Source: Burkholderiales bacterium (GTDB taxonomy: Bacteria > Pseudomonadota > Gammaproteobacteria > Burkholderiales > Casimicrobiaceae). Taken from it: DNA of 9,666 bases. A program made the position numbers and the translations under genes. This document shows positions 1 to 6,706 of the stretch, piece after piece (position 1 is the stretch's first letter; every line of letters begins with the position of its first letter). The stretch spans positions 1 to 9,666 of the forward strand of contig JANXNO010000169.1 of assembly GCA_025354075.1 (NCBI GenBank). The letters are read 5' to 3'. The notes beneath the pieces were generated by a model. The model saw only the letters and a program-made list of their open reading frames with translations. It was not told the DNA's origin and made no database searches.

Positions 1-431
1 AAGCCGCGCGCGATACGCCTCGTATGCCGCCAGTGAGTCGAATGAAATCAAACCCCACGCAATATCGTTAGTACCTTCGTCGGGCAAGAAGTAGCCCATC
101 AAATGACCACCGCAACGCGGGATGATGCGGCCCCAGTTTTCAGCGTAGGCGCGGAAAGCCTCCTTCTGAAACGGGTCGATTTGAAAGCGCGTGCCCAGCC
201 TGTCCTGAATCGAGAAAGATCATGCCCATCACCTGCTTCATCCGCTATCAAATCGACCCGTTTCAGAAGGAGGCTTTCCGCGCCTACGCTGAAAACTGGG
301 GCCGCATCATCCCGCGTTGCGGTGGTGATTTGATGGGCTACTTCTTGCCCGACGAAGGTACTAACGATATTGCGTGGGGTTTGATTTCATTCGACTCACT
401 GGCGGCATACGAGGCGTATCGCGCGCGGCTT
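1..431. repeat. Nearly perfect inverted repeat with truncated, inverted NIPSNAP copy
   Basis: Bases 1-184 are the reverse complement of 248-431 with a single mismatch (105 against 327); the unique centre is 185-247. The right arm is codons 9-70 of the NIPSNAP gene at 222-557. Read on the - strand, the left arm keeps the same open frame to the window edge, with an Asp36-to-His change, but it lacks the first ten codons: upstream of the match the frame reads about a dozen unrelated codons and then a TGA, with no ATG, GTG or TTG start. The left copy therefore cannot be expressed as a normal gene. It is either a decayed inverted duplicate or a fold-back join made during amplification or assembly. 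The left arm begins exactly at base 1, so its true extent is unknown. Confidence 0.9.
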
Positions 432-557
432 AAAACCGACGAGGATGCCATGCGCAATTTCGCGCTGGCGCAAACGCAAAAGTTCATTCTGCGCGAGGAG
501 CGCACCTTCCTGCGCGGCGTACTCAATACACTGGCGCAACCCGCCATCGCGCAGTAA
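222..557 (+). CDS. NIPSNAP family protein
   Basis: This 111-residue protein matches the small NIPSNAP family, ferredoxin-like alpha/beta folds related to the dimeric alpha/beta barrel proteins. Visible family features are an aromatic N-terminal strand (residues 3-10), an amphipathic helix with Trp26, a segment [16 protein letters not shown] (34-49) followed by a strand ending in LISF, and a YEAYRARLK helix. The length is normal for the family. The ATG follows a GAGAAAG ribosome binding site 5-8 bases upstream. The biochemical role of bacterial NIPSNAP proteins is not settled, so no reaction is assigned. It is the first visible gene of a probable operon with the exporter at 582 (24-base gap). 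Its 5' half is duplicated in inverted orientation at the window edge. Confidence 0.85.
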   Translation: MPITCFIRYQIDPFQKEAFRAYAENWGRIIPRCGGDLMGYFLPDEGTNDIAWGLISFDSLAAYEAYRARLKTDEDAMRNFALAQTQKFILREERTFLRGVLNTLAQPAIAQ

Positions 558-581
558 CCGACGTACCGCCGCTCAAGTTTT

Positions 582-1334
582 GTGAACGACACCACCGCCA
601 TCGCAATCTGGATCACGCTCGCATTCACTGCAGCGGGCTTCGTCAAAGGCGTCGTTGGCATGGGCTTGCCGACGGTGGCGATTGGTCTGCTCAGCATCGT
701 CATGGCACCGGTGTCTGCGGTCGCCATTCTGGTGATTCCCTCGCTTGTGACCAACGTCTGGCAACTGTTCGCGGGACCACAATTTGCAGCGCTGGCACGA
801 CGATTTGCCAGCATGTTGCTTGCGGTATGCGTCGGAACGTTCATGGGCATCGGCGTGCTAACAGGTCCGTCCTCTTCAACGGCGGGTGCGGCGCTCGGCG
901 CGGTGCTGGTTGCGTATGGACTATTTGGACTGTTCGGTCGCGCGTTCACCGTAGCCGCGCGCGTTGAACCGTGGCTGTCGCCGCTGATCGGTCTCGCCAC
1001 GGGCCTGATCGCGGGCGCGACAGGGGTCTTTGTTGTTCCGATGGTTCCCTACCTCAACTCGCTGAGCCTCGCGAAGGACGATCTCATTCAGGCGCTCGGT
1101 CTGTCGTTCACCGCGTCCACCCTCGCATTGGCCGGAGCACTGGCCTTCAAGAACCAATATCAAATGCCCGTGATCTGGAACTCCATGCTCGCCGTGCTGC
1201 CTGCGCTGGCGGGTATGTACATCGGCCAACGGGTGCGCGACAAATTGCAGCCTGCGGTGTTTCGCCGTTGGTTTTTTATCGGACTGGTCGTGCTTGGCGC
1301 ATACATGCTGGCGCATGCCGTGTGGTCAAAATAG
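582..1334 (+). CDS. TauE/SafE-family membrane exporter (sulfite or organic anion exporter-like)
   Basis: This 250-residue integral membrane protein has about seven to eight hydrophobic segments and two related halves. Each half starts with the glycine-rich signature of the TauE/SafE (DUF81) family: AGFVKGVVGMGLP near residue 17 and GLATGLIAGATG near residue 142. Family members export sulfite, sulfoacetate or other small anions across the inner membrane; the substrate here cannot be read from sequence. The start is a GTG at 582, chosen because it lies just ahead of the first membrane segment; its ribosome binding site is weak, so it may be translated by coupling to the NIPSNAP gene 24 bases upstream. 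The stop lies 2 bases before the ArsR-type regulator, suggesting co-regulation. Confidence 0.88.
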   Translation: MNDTTAIAIWITLAFTAAGFVKGVVGMGLPTVAIGLLSIVMAPVSAVAILVIPSLVTNVWQLFAGPQFAALARRFASMLLAVCVGTFMGIGVLTGPSSSTAGAALGAVLVAYGLFGLFGRAFTVAARVEPWLSPLIGLATGLIAGATGVFVVPMVPYLNSLSLAKDDLIQALGLSFTASTLALAGALAFKNQYQMPVIWNSMLAVLPALAGMYIGQRVRDKLQPAVFRRWFFIGLVVLGAYMLAHAVWSK

Positions 1335-1336
1335 CG

Positions 1337-2059
1337 ATGGCAATCAATTCACAGCGCAGCACACCCGAACCGCGTTATGCGCGCACTGCCGCGATCATCG
1401 CTGATCCGTCACGGGCGCGCATGCTGGCGCTGTTGCTCGGCGGCGAGGCGCGCTCGGCGGGCGAGTTGGCGCGCGCCGTTTCGATCACGCCGCAGACGGC
1501 AAGCACGCATCTGACGCAGTTGCTCGACGCGAATCTGGTGACGTTGCGCACGCAGGGACGACACCGTTATTTCACGCTGGCCGATGCGGATGTAGCGCAC
1601 ATGCTGGAGGCATTGTCGTTGGTCGCTGAGCGTGATGAAGTGCAGGCGCGGTGGAGCACCGCAGCCTACAAACCGCTGAAATATGCGCGCAGTTGCTTCT
1701 GCCATTTGGCAGGCGAATTAGGTGTGCGGCAGCATGATGCGCTGATGGTGCAGGGCGTACTGGTTGGGGACGCGGACGGCGCGCTGAGGTTGAGCGAAGA
1801 TGCTGCCACGTGGTTGCACGACGCGGGCTTTGACGATGACGCGATTGCCTCGCTGCAACGTGACAGTGTGAAGAAACGCTTCGCCTACCCTTGCATGGAT
1901 TGGTCCGAGCGACGGGAGCATTTGGCGGGGGTATTTGCGACGAAACTGCTCGCGCACTACGTCGAAACGGGATGGTTACGAAAAGACAAAAACAGTCGCG
2001 CGTTAACAGAGACGGCGCGAGGCGTTGGCGCGTTGCCGAAATTGTTTGCCAACGCGTAG
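1337..2059 (+). CDS. ArsR-type winged helix-turn-helix regulator with C-terminal domain
   Basis: The 240-residue protein has an ArsR-type DNA-binding domain: helix-turn-helix at about residues 39-63 (SAGELARAV, TPQTASTHLTQLL) and a beta wing at about 68-81 (GRHRYFTL). A C-terminal domain of about 130 residues carries two blocks typical of this long ArsR subgroup, YKPLKYARSC-x-CHLAG (111-126) and YPCMDWSERREHLAG (184-198). Cys120, Cys122, His123 and Cys186 could form a metal or thiol sensor; that is inference. The ATG at 1337 is preferred over upstream in-frame codons because those lie inside the exporter gene, whose stop is 2 bases upstream, giving translational coupling. It probably controls its own operon and the exporter. 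Confidence 0.88.
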   Translation: MAINSQRSTPEPRYARTAAIIADPSRARMLALLLGGEARSAGELARAVSITPQTASTHLTQLLDANLVTLRTQGRHRYFTLADADVAHMLEALSLVAERDEVQARWSTAAYKPLKYARSCFCHLAGELGVRQHDALMVQGVLVGDADGALRLSEDAATWLHDAGFDDDAIASLQRDSVKKRFAYPCMDWSERREHLAGVFATKLLAHYVETGWLRKDKNSRALTETARGVGALPKLFANA

Positions 2060-2083
2060 TTGACGCTACACCTTTACAACTAA

Positions 2084-2104
2084 ACGCCCATTTAAATTGG
2101 GCTT
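2084..2104. terminator. Candidate terminator hairpin between convergent operons
   Basis: GCCCA at 2086-2090 pairs with TGGGC at 2098-2102 around an AT-rich loop. It lies 26 bases after the ArsR gene stop and about 100 bases after the patatin stop on the other strand. Only the - strand transcript has a run partly rich in U after the stem (GUUUAGUU), so it fits best as a weak terminator for the bdhA-adc-patatin operon. The rest of the 146-base gap holds no gene that I can see. Confidence 0.35.
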
Positions 2105-2205
2105 AGGGCATTAAAAGCTTATTTATCGACTATTTGCGTAAACAGCCGATTGCCCCAACGCGATGAGGCTTTCGGCCTGAAGCTGCACAAGGTTTGCAAG
2201 ACAAA

Positions 2206-3372
2206 TCAACCCAGTAGTTTCGACGGGGCATGTCGATGCACATCATGCTCGACAATGCCATCCGCAGCCGACGGCCGATCGAGCCACTCTGGATGTGCGA
2301 GCGTGTTCATCGTGTCGGTATAGCCTGCGTTCAGATGGTCGCGCATCGAGTTGGGTGAAAACTCGTAATCTTTGCTGTCACCCGCGTTCTTTTTGCCTTG
2401 ATAGATGAGCTGAATCAGGTTGACCACGCCGATATCTGCGTAGTTTTCCATGAGCTCGCGCTCGCCCGGTTGCAGCAGTTTGGCTGGTACGCGTTTCAGC
2501 GCGTCAGCGAGCTTTGCCCGCAGCTTCAACACACGTTTGAACGACGTCGTCGCCTCGCGCGTTCGACTTGAATAGGTGATGTCTTTTTGCCGTGCCATGA
2601 CCTGCGCCATTTGTCGCGGCACCTCACCTAATGCACTGAACAAATCGACCTGAAACACCAATGTGCGCAGATCGTCTTCCTGGTCGAGCAGATGCTGCAG
2701 GGGCGTGTTGGACACGATGCCACCGTCCCAGAAATATTCGGTACCAATCTTCACCATCGGCAGCGCGGGCGGCAGCGCGCCGCTCGCCATGATGTGCTCC
2801 GGCTCGATGCGTTCCACCGTTGTATCGAAGAATTGATTGTTGCCGGTGCGCACGTTAACCGCACCGACCGACAGCCGCGTTTCGCCGTTGTTCAGGCGGC
2901 CGAAATCGACGAGTTTCAACAGTGTTTTGCGCAGCTCGCTGCTGTCGTAAAAACTGGTCGAGCCCGATGCGTCCGACGGCAGCAACCACGGGTTGATCAT
3001 GCGCGGTTTGAAGAAGCCAGGCTGGCCCATCGCGATTGTCATCCACGCGCTGGCGACCGTTGACCATTCACGCATCGGATTGGCGGACTGTTCGAACGGC
3101 CAGATGGGGCGACCGGCCACCAGCGACCAGAATTCCTCCAGTTTCGCGACGCGATTTTCTGGCGCGTTGCCAGCGATGATCGCGCCGTTGATGGCACCGA
3201 TCGAGACGCCACAAACCCAGTTCGGCATGCACTCGGCTTCAGCCAACGCTTTGTACACGCCGACCTGATACGAACCCAACGCGCCGCCGCCTTGCAACAT
3301 GAGCGCGACGCGCTCGTAGCGCGCTGCCTGCCTGGCGATAGAGGCTGTTTTTACTGGAGGGTTGGTGCTCAT
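2206..3372 (-). CDS. Patatin-like phospholipase with C-terminal DUF3734-like region
   Basis: This 388-residue protein has all patatin hallmarks: the oxyanion-hole loop GGGALG (residues 28-33), the nucleophile elbow GVSIG with Ser57, the segment SGALPPALP (197-205), and the catalytic Asp216 in the DGG motif (216-218), giving a Ser-Asp dyad. The remaining ~170 residues form the charged helical tail seen in the DUF3734 subgroup. Family members hydrolyse ester bonds in phospholipids or other acyl esters, in the cytoplasm or at the membrane; no signal peptide is visible. The ATG overlaps the adc stop by four bases (ATGA), so it is translationally coupled. The link to 3-hydroxybutyrate genes suggests a role in membrane lipid or polyhydroxybutyrate turnover; a comparable bdhA-patD operon is known from Legionella pneumophila. 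It is intact. Confidence 0.92.
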   Translation of the reverse strand: MSTNPPVKTASIARQAARYERVALMLQGGGALGSYQVGVYKALAEAECMPNWVCGVSIGAINGAIIAGNAPENRVAKLEEFWSLVAGRPIWPFEQSANPMREWSTVASAWMTIAMGQPGFFKPRMINPWLLPSDASGSTSFYDSSELRKTLLKLVDFGRLNNGETRLSVGAVNVRTGNNQFFDTTVERIEPEHIMASGALPPALPMVKIGTEYFWDGGIVSNTPLQHLLDQEDDLRTLVFQVDLFSALGEVPRQMAQVMARQKDITYSSRTREATTSFKRVLKLRAKLADALKRVPAKLLQPGERELMENYADIGVVNLIQLIYQGKKNAGDSKDYEFSPNSMRDHLNAGYTDTMNTLAHPEWLDRPSAADGIVEHDVHRHAPSKLLG

Positions 3373-4133
3373 TTTGCGACCGCCGAATCCGCTAAATAAT
3401 CGTGAACCACTTCACCCAGACCGAGCGTCAAATCCGCCACAAAATGCAGCGCTGAAACCACCTCCAGCACCGGCAATTTCGCGACATCCGCCATGACGTG
3501 TTGGTACAGTTCCAGCGCTGCGGGTGATGTCCACGCGCCCTTCACCTGAACGTCTTCGAGGCGATAACGCACCAGTTCAAGAATGCGCGGCGTCGCATCG
3601 ACATGCGGAATAATTTTCAGCAGATAGCTCGGCGATTGCAGCGATTTCGTCAGCACCCCAGTCGCCGCTGCATCGAGAATGTTGTGCTTGTAGCCCATGG
3701 TGCCCGCTGCGCACAGCTGGCTGCCGTAATGCAGGGTGCCGACGATCACGTCGCCTTCGTGCACGATCTTCGGGCTCGCGAGCTTTTTTGGAAAGCCCCA
3801 CAGCTCGCGACCACCGGCAATCGGCGCGTCATCATCGAGATACATCGAATGCACGTAGCTGCCGTGTTCACCGTTGTAGGTGACCGGAATCACCTGCCCG
3901 GATTCGGTGTAGTCGCCGAAGCCCGTGGAATCCGGCATACGGATGAATTCGTATTTGACGATGGGCTCGGCAATCTGCAACGGCTCGGGCACGACGGCTG
4001 CGAGTGCCGCCGGATCGGTGCGATAGCTGATGATGATGTATTCGCGGTTGTAGAACCGGTACGGCGGTCGAGGAAACGACGGATTGGTCAACGGCATCGC
4101 GAACGCTTGTTCGCGCACTTGATCGATTTTCAT
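3369..4133 (-). CDS. adc: Acetoacetate decarboxylase
   Basis: This 254-residue enzyme converts acetoacetate to acetone and CO2. The active-site motif [13 protein letters not shown] (residues 107-119) holds the Schiff-base Lys116 and neighbouring Lys117, equivalent to Lys115 and Lys116 of the Clostridium enzyme. Arg30, Glu62 and Glu77 fit the other known active-site positions. The length matches the family (about 245-260). It lies 21 bases after bdhA and overlaps the patatin by four bases, so the three genes form one operon; bdhA makes its substrate from 3-hydroxybutyrate. The ribosome binding site before the ATG is weak. Some relatives in this fold act on other beta-keto acids, but the complete Lys-Lys motif and the operon support true decarboxylase activity. 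Confidence 0.92.
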   Translation of the reverse strand: MKIDQVREQAFAMPLTNPSFPRPPYRFYNREYIIISYRTDPAALAAVVPEPLQIAEPIVKYEFIRMPDSTGFGDYTESGQVIPVTYNGEHGSYVHSMYLDDDAPIAGGRELWGFPKKLASPKIVHEGDVIVGTLHYGSQLCAAGTMGYKHNILDAAATGVLTKSLQSPSYLLKIIPHVDATPRILELVRYRLEDVQVKGAWTSPAALELYQHVMADVAKLPVLEVVSALHFVADLTLGLGEVVHDYLADSAVAK

Positions 4134-4154
4134 GATGCGGTTAAAGGCAGAAAA

Positions 4155-4925
4155 TTACTGTGCCGTCCAGCCGCCATCAGCAGCCCACGCGACACCGCGA
4201 ATGTTGTCCGCAGCCGGTGAGCACAGGAACACCGCGAGGCCGCCCAACTGCTCAGGCGTGGTGAATTGCAGGGACGGCTCTTTTTCGCTTAGCAATTCCC
4301 TGCTGGCCTGTTCGACGGGAATGCCTTCTTTCACCGCACGATCATCAATCTGCTTTTGCACCAGCGGTGTCAACACCCAGCCGGGGCAGATGGCGTTAAC
4401 GGTGATGCCGGTGGTTGCTGTCTCCAACGCGACCACCTTGGTCATGCCAACGATGCCGTGTTTGGCGGCGACGTACGCCACCTTTTGTGCCGAACCGACC
4501 AGGCCGTGCGCGGACGCAATGCTGATCACACGGCCCCAGTTTTTGGCGCGCATACCGGGAATGGCGAAGCGCATCGCGTGAAACGCTGCGCTCAGGTTGA
4601 TGGCGATAATCGCATCCCATTTTTCCGGCGGGAACGATTCAATCGGCGCGACGTGCTGAATGCCGGCGTTGTTGACCAGAATATCCACACCGCCAAATTC
4701 GGCGTTGGCGTAAGTGATCATCGCCTCGATCTCGGCGGGCTTGCTCATGTCGGCGCCGTGATAGCCGACCTTGACGCCAAGCGCCGCGACCTCTGCCTTC
4801 GCGGGCTCGAACTCACCGAAGCCGTTAAGAATGATGTTCGCGCCCTGTTTGGCCAGCTCCAGTGCGATGCCGTGGCCGATGCCGCTGGTGGAACCGGTAA
4901 CGAGGGCAATTTTTCCGTGAAGCAT
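4155..4925 (-). CDS. bdhA: D-3-hydroxybutyrate dehydrogenase (SDR family)
   Basis: This 256-residue short-chain dehydrogenase oxidises D-3-hydroxybutyrate to acetoacetate with NAD+, the last step in use of polyhydroxybutyrate. The Rossmann motif is TGSTSGIG (10-17), NNAG is at 85-88, and the catalytic tetrad is Asn110, Ser138, Tyr151, Lys155. Residues known to bind the substrate carboxylate in this subfamily are all present: Gln90, His140, Lys148 and Gln192, with the signature CPGWVLTPLVQKQI (180-193). This makes the specific call strong. I choose the ATG at 4925, preceded by AGGA at good spacing, over an upstream in-frame codon that would add 52 unlikely residues. It is the first gene of the operon, so the promoter should lie in 4926-5165. 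Confidence 0.95.
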   Translation of the reverse strand: MLHGKIALVTGSTSGIGHGIALELAKQGANIILNGFGEFEPAKAEVAALGVKVGYHGADMSKPAEIEAMITYANAEFGGVDILVNNAGIQHVAPIESFPPEKWDAIIAINLSAAFHAMRFAIPGMRAKNWGRVISIASAHGLVGSAQKVAYVAAKHGIVGMTKVVALETATTGITVNAICPGWVLTPLVQKQIDDRAVKEGIPVEQASRELLSEKEPSLQFTTPEQLGGLAVFLCSPAADNIRGVAWAADGGWTAQ

Positions 4926-5040
4926 GTTTTTATTCCTGACAGAGTTGGGGGAGGAGGCGTAAATTGGCAGCGTAAAACATCGATTCGGGTCGTTGCAAGC
5001 CGTGAAATCTAGTGTTGATGCAAGCAAATGCGGGGCCAGT

Positions 5041-5062
5041 GCCGGGCGCAGAAGCGTCCGGC
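5041..5062. other. Strong GC-rich hairpin of unknown function
   Basis: GCCGGGCGC (5041-5049) pairs with GCGTCCGGC (5054-5062) over nine base pairs, one of them a G-U pair on the + strand, with a four-base loop AGAA. No T run follows on either strand, so it is not a standard intrinsic terminator. It lies about 115 bases upstream of the bdhA start and could fall in that gene's leader or upstream region. Confidence 0.45.
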
Positions 5063-5167
5063 TTTCAGCACCGTATGGCAACGTTCTATCTCGGCATGGC
5101 TTGCGTGAGCCTGACCATCACCGTGACGCGCCACCGTCGCAAAACCCGGATACATCTTTTGCGCTCA

Positions 5168-5188
5168 ATGCCCATTCTATATGGGCAT
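5168..5188. promoter_or_regulatory. Perfect palindrome, probable operator
   Basis: ATGCCCAT (5168-5175) and ATGGGCAT (5181-5188) are exact reverse complements separated by TCTAT. The size and symmetry fit a site for a dimeric regulator. Its centre lies about 39 bases upstream of the -35 box at 5217, near -74 from the expected start, a place used by activators. It could also act on the divergent bdhA operon. The regulator is not identifiable. Confidence 0.5.
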
Positions 5189-5216
5189 CGAGCTCCATTT
5201 ACCCATAAATCGACTA

Positions 5217-5245
5217 TTGACAAAAACGTGGACTTAGCCTCTATT
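5217..5245 (+). promoter_or_regulatory. Sigma70-like promoter
   Basis: A perfect -35 hexamer TTGACA (5217-5222) is followed after 17 bases by TCTATT (5240-5245), four of six matches to the -10 consensus. The predicted start near 5252 leaves a 5' leader of about 155 bases before the substrate-binding protein gene at 5408. This is the only consensus -35 box I found in the region. Confidence 0.55.
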
Positions 5246-5407
5246 GGTGAGGCGTTACAGACAAAAGCTGCCTAACCGTACAACCATTTATGCGCAGATC
5301 GATGCGTGTCCCGAACCGACCGTCGCCACAGCGTCACAAAGCCGCAAGAACATTCTGCCTCTCATGCGATGCAGGTTGTGTCGCCACGTTTTTGACGGGA
5401 GTGATGA

Positions 5408-6517
5408 ATGGTTCGCGTCAGCGCCTTGCTGCTTCTTTTTGCCGCCTGCTGCTCGGGCGCACTGCCTGTGATGGCAAAGGATATTGTGGTGACACAAACG
5501 CTCGATCTATCGGGTTTGTCCAACGTAGGCAAGGATTTCTCCAACGGCATCCGTACCTATTTTGACGCGGTGAATGCGCGCGGTGGCGTGCGTGGCCGAC
5601 GCATTCAATTTGTACAACTGGATGACGCCGGGCGCGCGTCCGATGCGATGCTCAACATCGAAAAGCTGCTGCAGGACAACGAGGTCGACGCCATGATTGC
5701 GCCGACCAGCGAGGAAACGTTGCTCGCGGCGGCGAGCGCGCCGCGCCTGCGTGCATCGGCGCTGCTACTGATCGGCGCGCCGACTGGCACCGATCTGGAA
5801 CGGGCCAAAATCACTGCTCGGGTCATGCCGGTGCGTGCCACTTATCGCGACGAAGCGCGGGCGCTGCTTGACCACCTGAAGACATTCAGCGAGGGCCCGG
5901 TGGCGCTGGTGCGGGGCGACGGACCGGATGCCGGGGCGTGCGTGCTGGCGCTGCGTGAAGAGGCCGCTGCACGCAATCTGGCGCTGGCATTCGACGGCAC
6001 AGCAACGCAGTGGTTGCAGCGCGCGCCACCCAGAACCTCGGCGGCGGCGCTGGGCGCTGTGGTCATCGCTGGTGATGCGCTAGGTGTGGCCGCCTCGCTG
6101 CAGCAGGCGCGCAAGACAGTACCGATGGCCGCAGTGGTTGGCTTCTCGACGGTGGATCACCGCACCTTGATCGAGATCGCCGGTGCGTCAGCAAAGGGCA
6201 TGCTGATCACGCAGACCGTGCCGCCGCCCGGCAAAACGATTCATCCCTTTCAACGCGAGCATCGCGCCATGATGAAGCAATATCGCGACGAGCCGCCAAC
6301 CCAGCACACGCTGGAGGGCTATGTGGTGGCAAGGCTGCTGGTCAGCGCGCTGGAGCGGGTGGAGGGCGAGCCGACTGCGGTCAAAGTGAGCGCTGCGTTG
6401 CGCGATGTGCCGCCCATTGAATTCGGGCCGATGCGGGTGAGTGGCCGGAGCGCAGGCGCGGCTAACCGCTACGTCGACATGACCGCCATTTCAAGTAAGG
6501 GCGGACTGGTGGAATAG
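5408..6517 (+). CDS. ABC transporter periplasmic substrate-binding protein (branched-chain amino acid type)
   Basis: The 369-residue protein starts with a Sec signal peptide (Arg3, hydrophobic core 5-19, likely cleavage after VMA at 21-23). The mature part has the type I periplasmic binding fold: strand DIVVTQTLDLSG, then NGIRTYFDAVNARGGVRGR, a typical Peripla_BP_6/LivK N-terminal pattern, and a domain crossover around GAPTGTDLERA and MPVRATYRDEARALLDHL. Length is normal. Such proteins capture amino acids, amides, urea or aromatic acids for an ABC importer, but no permease or ATPase gene is next to it, so it is an orphan and the ligand is unknown. The ATG is supported by GGGAG six bases upstream. 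It converges with the small gene ending at 6530. Confidence 0.85.
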   Translation: MVRVSALLLLFAACCSGALPVMAKDIVVTQTLDLSGLSNVGKDFSNGIRTYFDAVNARGGVRGRRIQFVQLDDAGRASDAMLNIEKLLQDNEVDAMIAPTSEETLLAAASAPRLRASALLLIGAPTGTDLERAKITARVMPVRATYRDEARALLDHLKTFSEGPVALVRGDGPDAGACVLALREEAAARNLALAFDGTATQWLQRAPPRTSAAALGAVVIAGDALGVAASLQQARKTVPMAAVVGFSTVDHRTLIEIAGASAKGMLITQTVPPPGKTIHPFQREHRAMMKQYRDEPPTQHTLEGYVVARLLVSALERVEGEPTAVKVSAALRDVPPIEFGPMRVSGRSAGAANRYVDMTAISSKGGLVE

Positions 6518-6529
6518 TGTGGCCAGTGC

Positions 6530-6658
6530 TCAGTCAAACTTGAACGCAGTGGCCAGCGACTTGAGCGCGTCATCCATCTGCCGATGGCCGGCCACAGTGA
6601 GCGCAGCGGCCATTGGCAGCACGATCACGATCATCGCTACCGACAACGTCACCCACAT
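6530..6658 (-). CDS. Small 42-residue membrane protein, unknown function
   Basis: A 42-codon reading frame starts with ATG at 6658 and ends with TGA at 6530. An excellent ribosome binding site, AGGAG, lies six bases before the ATG. Residues 2-23 form one hydrophobic membrane segment (WVTLSVAMIVIVLPMAAALT), followed by a short charged, amphipathic tail (GHRQMDDALKSLATAFKFD). Third codon positions are mostly G or C, like the neighbouring genes. I do not recognise a family. It stands divergent to ppx with 48 bases between, and convergent with the substrate-binding protein gene (12 bases between stops). The PhoB-type box for ppx overlaps its start codon, so PhoB binding there might block it. Confidence 0.6.
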   Translation of the reverse strand: MWVTLSVAMIVIVLPMAAALTVAGHRQMDDALKSLATAFKFD

Positions 6659-6679
6659 GTCACACTCCTGCAATATGCT
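6646..6679 (+). promoter_or_regulatory. PhoB box and promoter of ppx
   Basis: ACGTCAC (6646-6652) and ATGTCAC (6657-6663) are direct repeats at an 11-base period, as in the PhoB consensus CTGTCAT-N4-CTGTCAC. After exactly 10 bases follows a -10-like hexamer TATGCT (6674-6679). The expected start near 6687 leaves a leader of about 20 bases before ppx. The same layout recurs at the two other Pho-type promoters in this window. Confidence 0.6.
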
Positions 6680-6706
6680 TCAGTGTTTGCAGCGTAGAGT
6701 GGCCTC

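Larger units (their letters stand above)
4926..5407. other. Divergent control region between bdhA operon and substrate-binding protein gene
   Basis: These 482 bases hold no protein gene that I can support; the open frames here lack ribosome binding sites and have unlikely compositions. The stretch contains a GC-rich hairpin (5041-5062), a perfect palindrome (5168-5188), a sigma70-like promoter facing right (5217-5245), and a doubtful PhoB-type repeat pair (5320-5337). I could not identify a convincing promoter for bdhA on the - strand, although it must start transcription from this region. Confidence 0.6.

Noticed and set aside
338..1000. Long - strand open frame of 220 codons opposite the NIPSNAP and exporter genes
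   Set aside because: It is a shadow frame in GC-rich DNA with Ser, Ala, Pro and Arg bias and no recognisable domain, opposite two well supported genes.
971..1336. Upstream extension of the ArsR-type gene to an ATG at 971
   Set aside because: The added part lies fully inside the exporter gene in another frame and has no domain character; the ATG at 1337 fits the family start and the operon spacing.
4926..5081. N-terminal extension of bdhA by 52 codons
   Set aside because: The extra residues do not fit the dehydrogenase family, while the ATG at 4925 has a good ribosome binding site and gives the usual 256-residue length.
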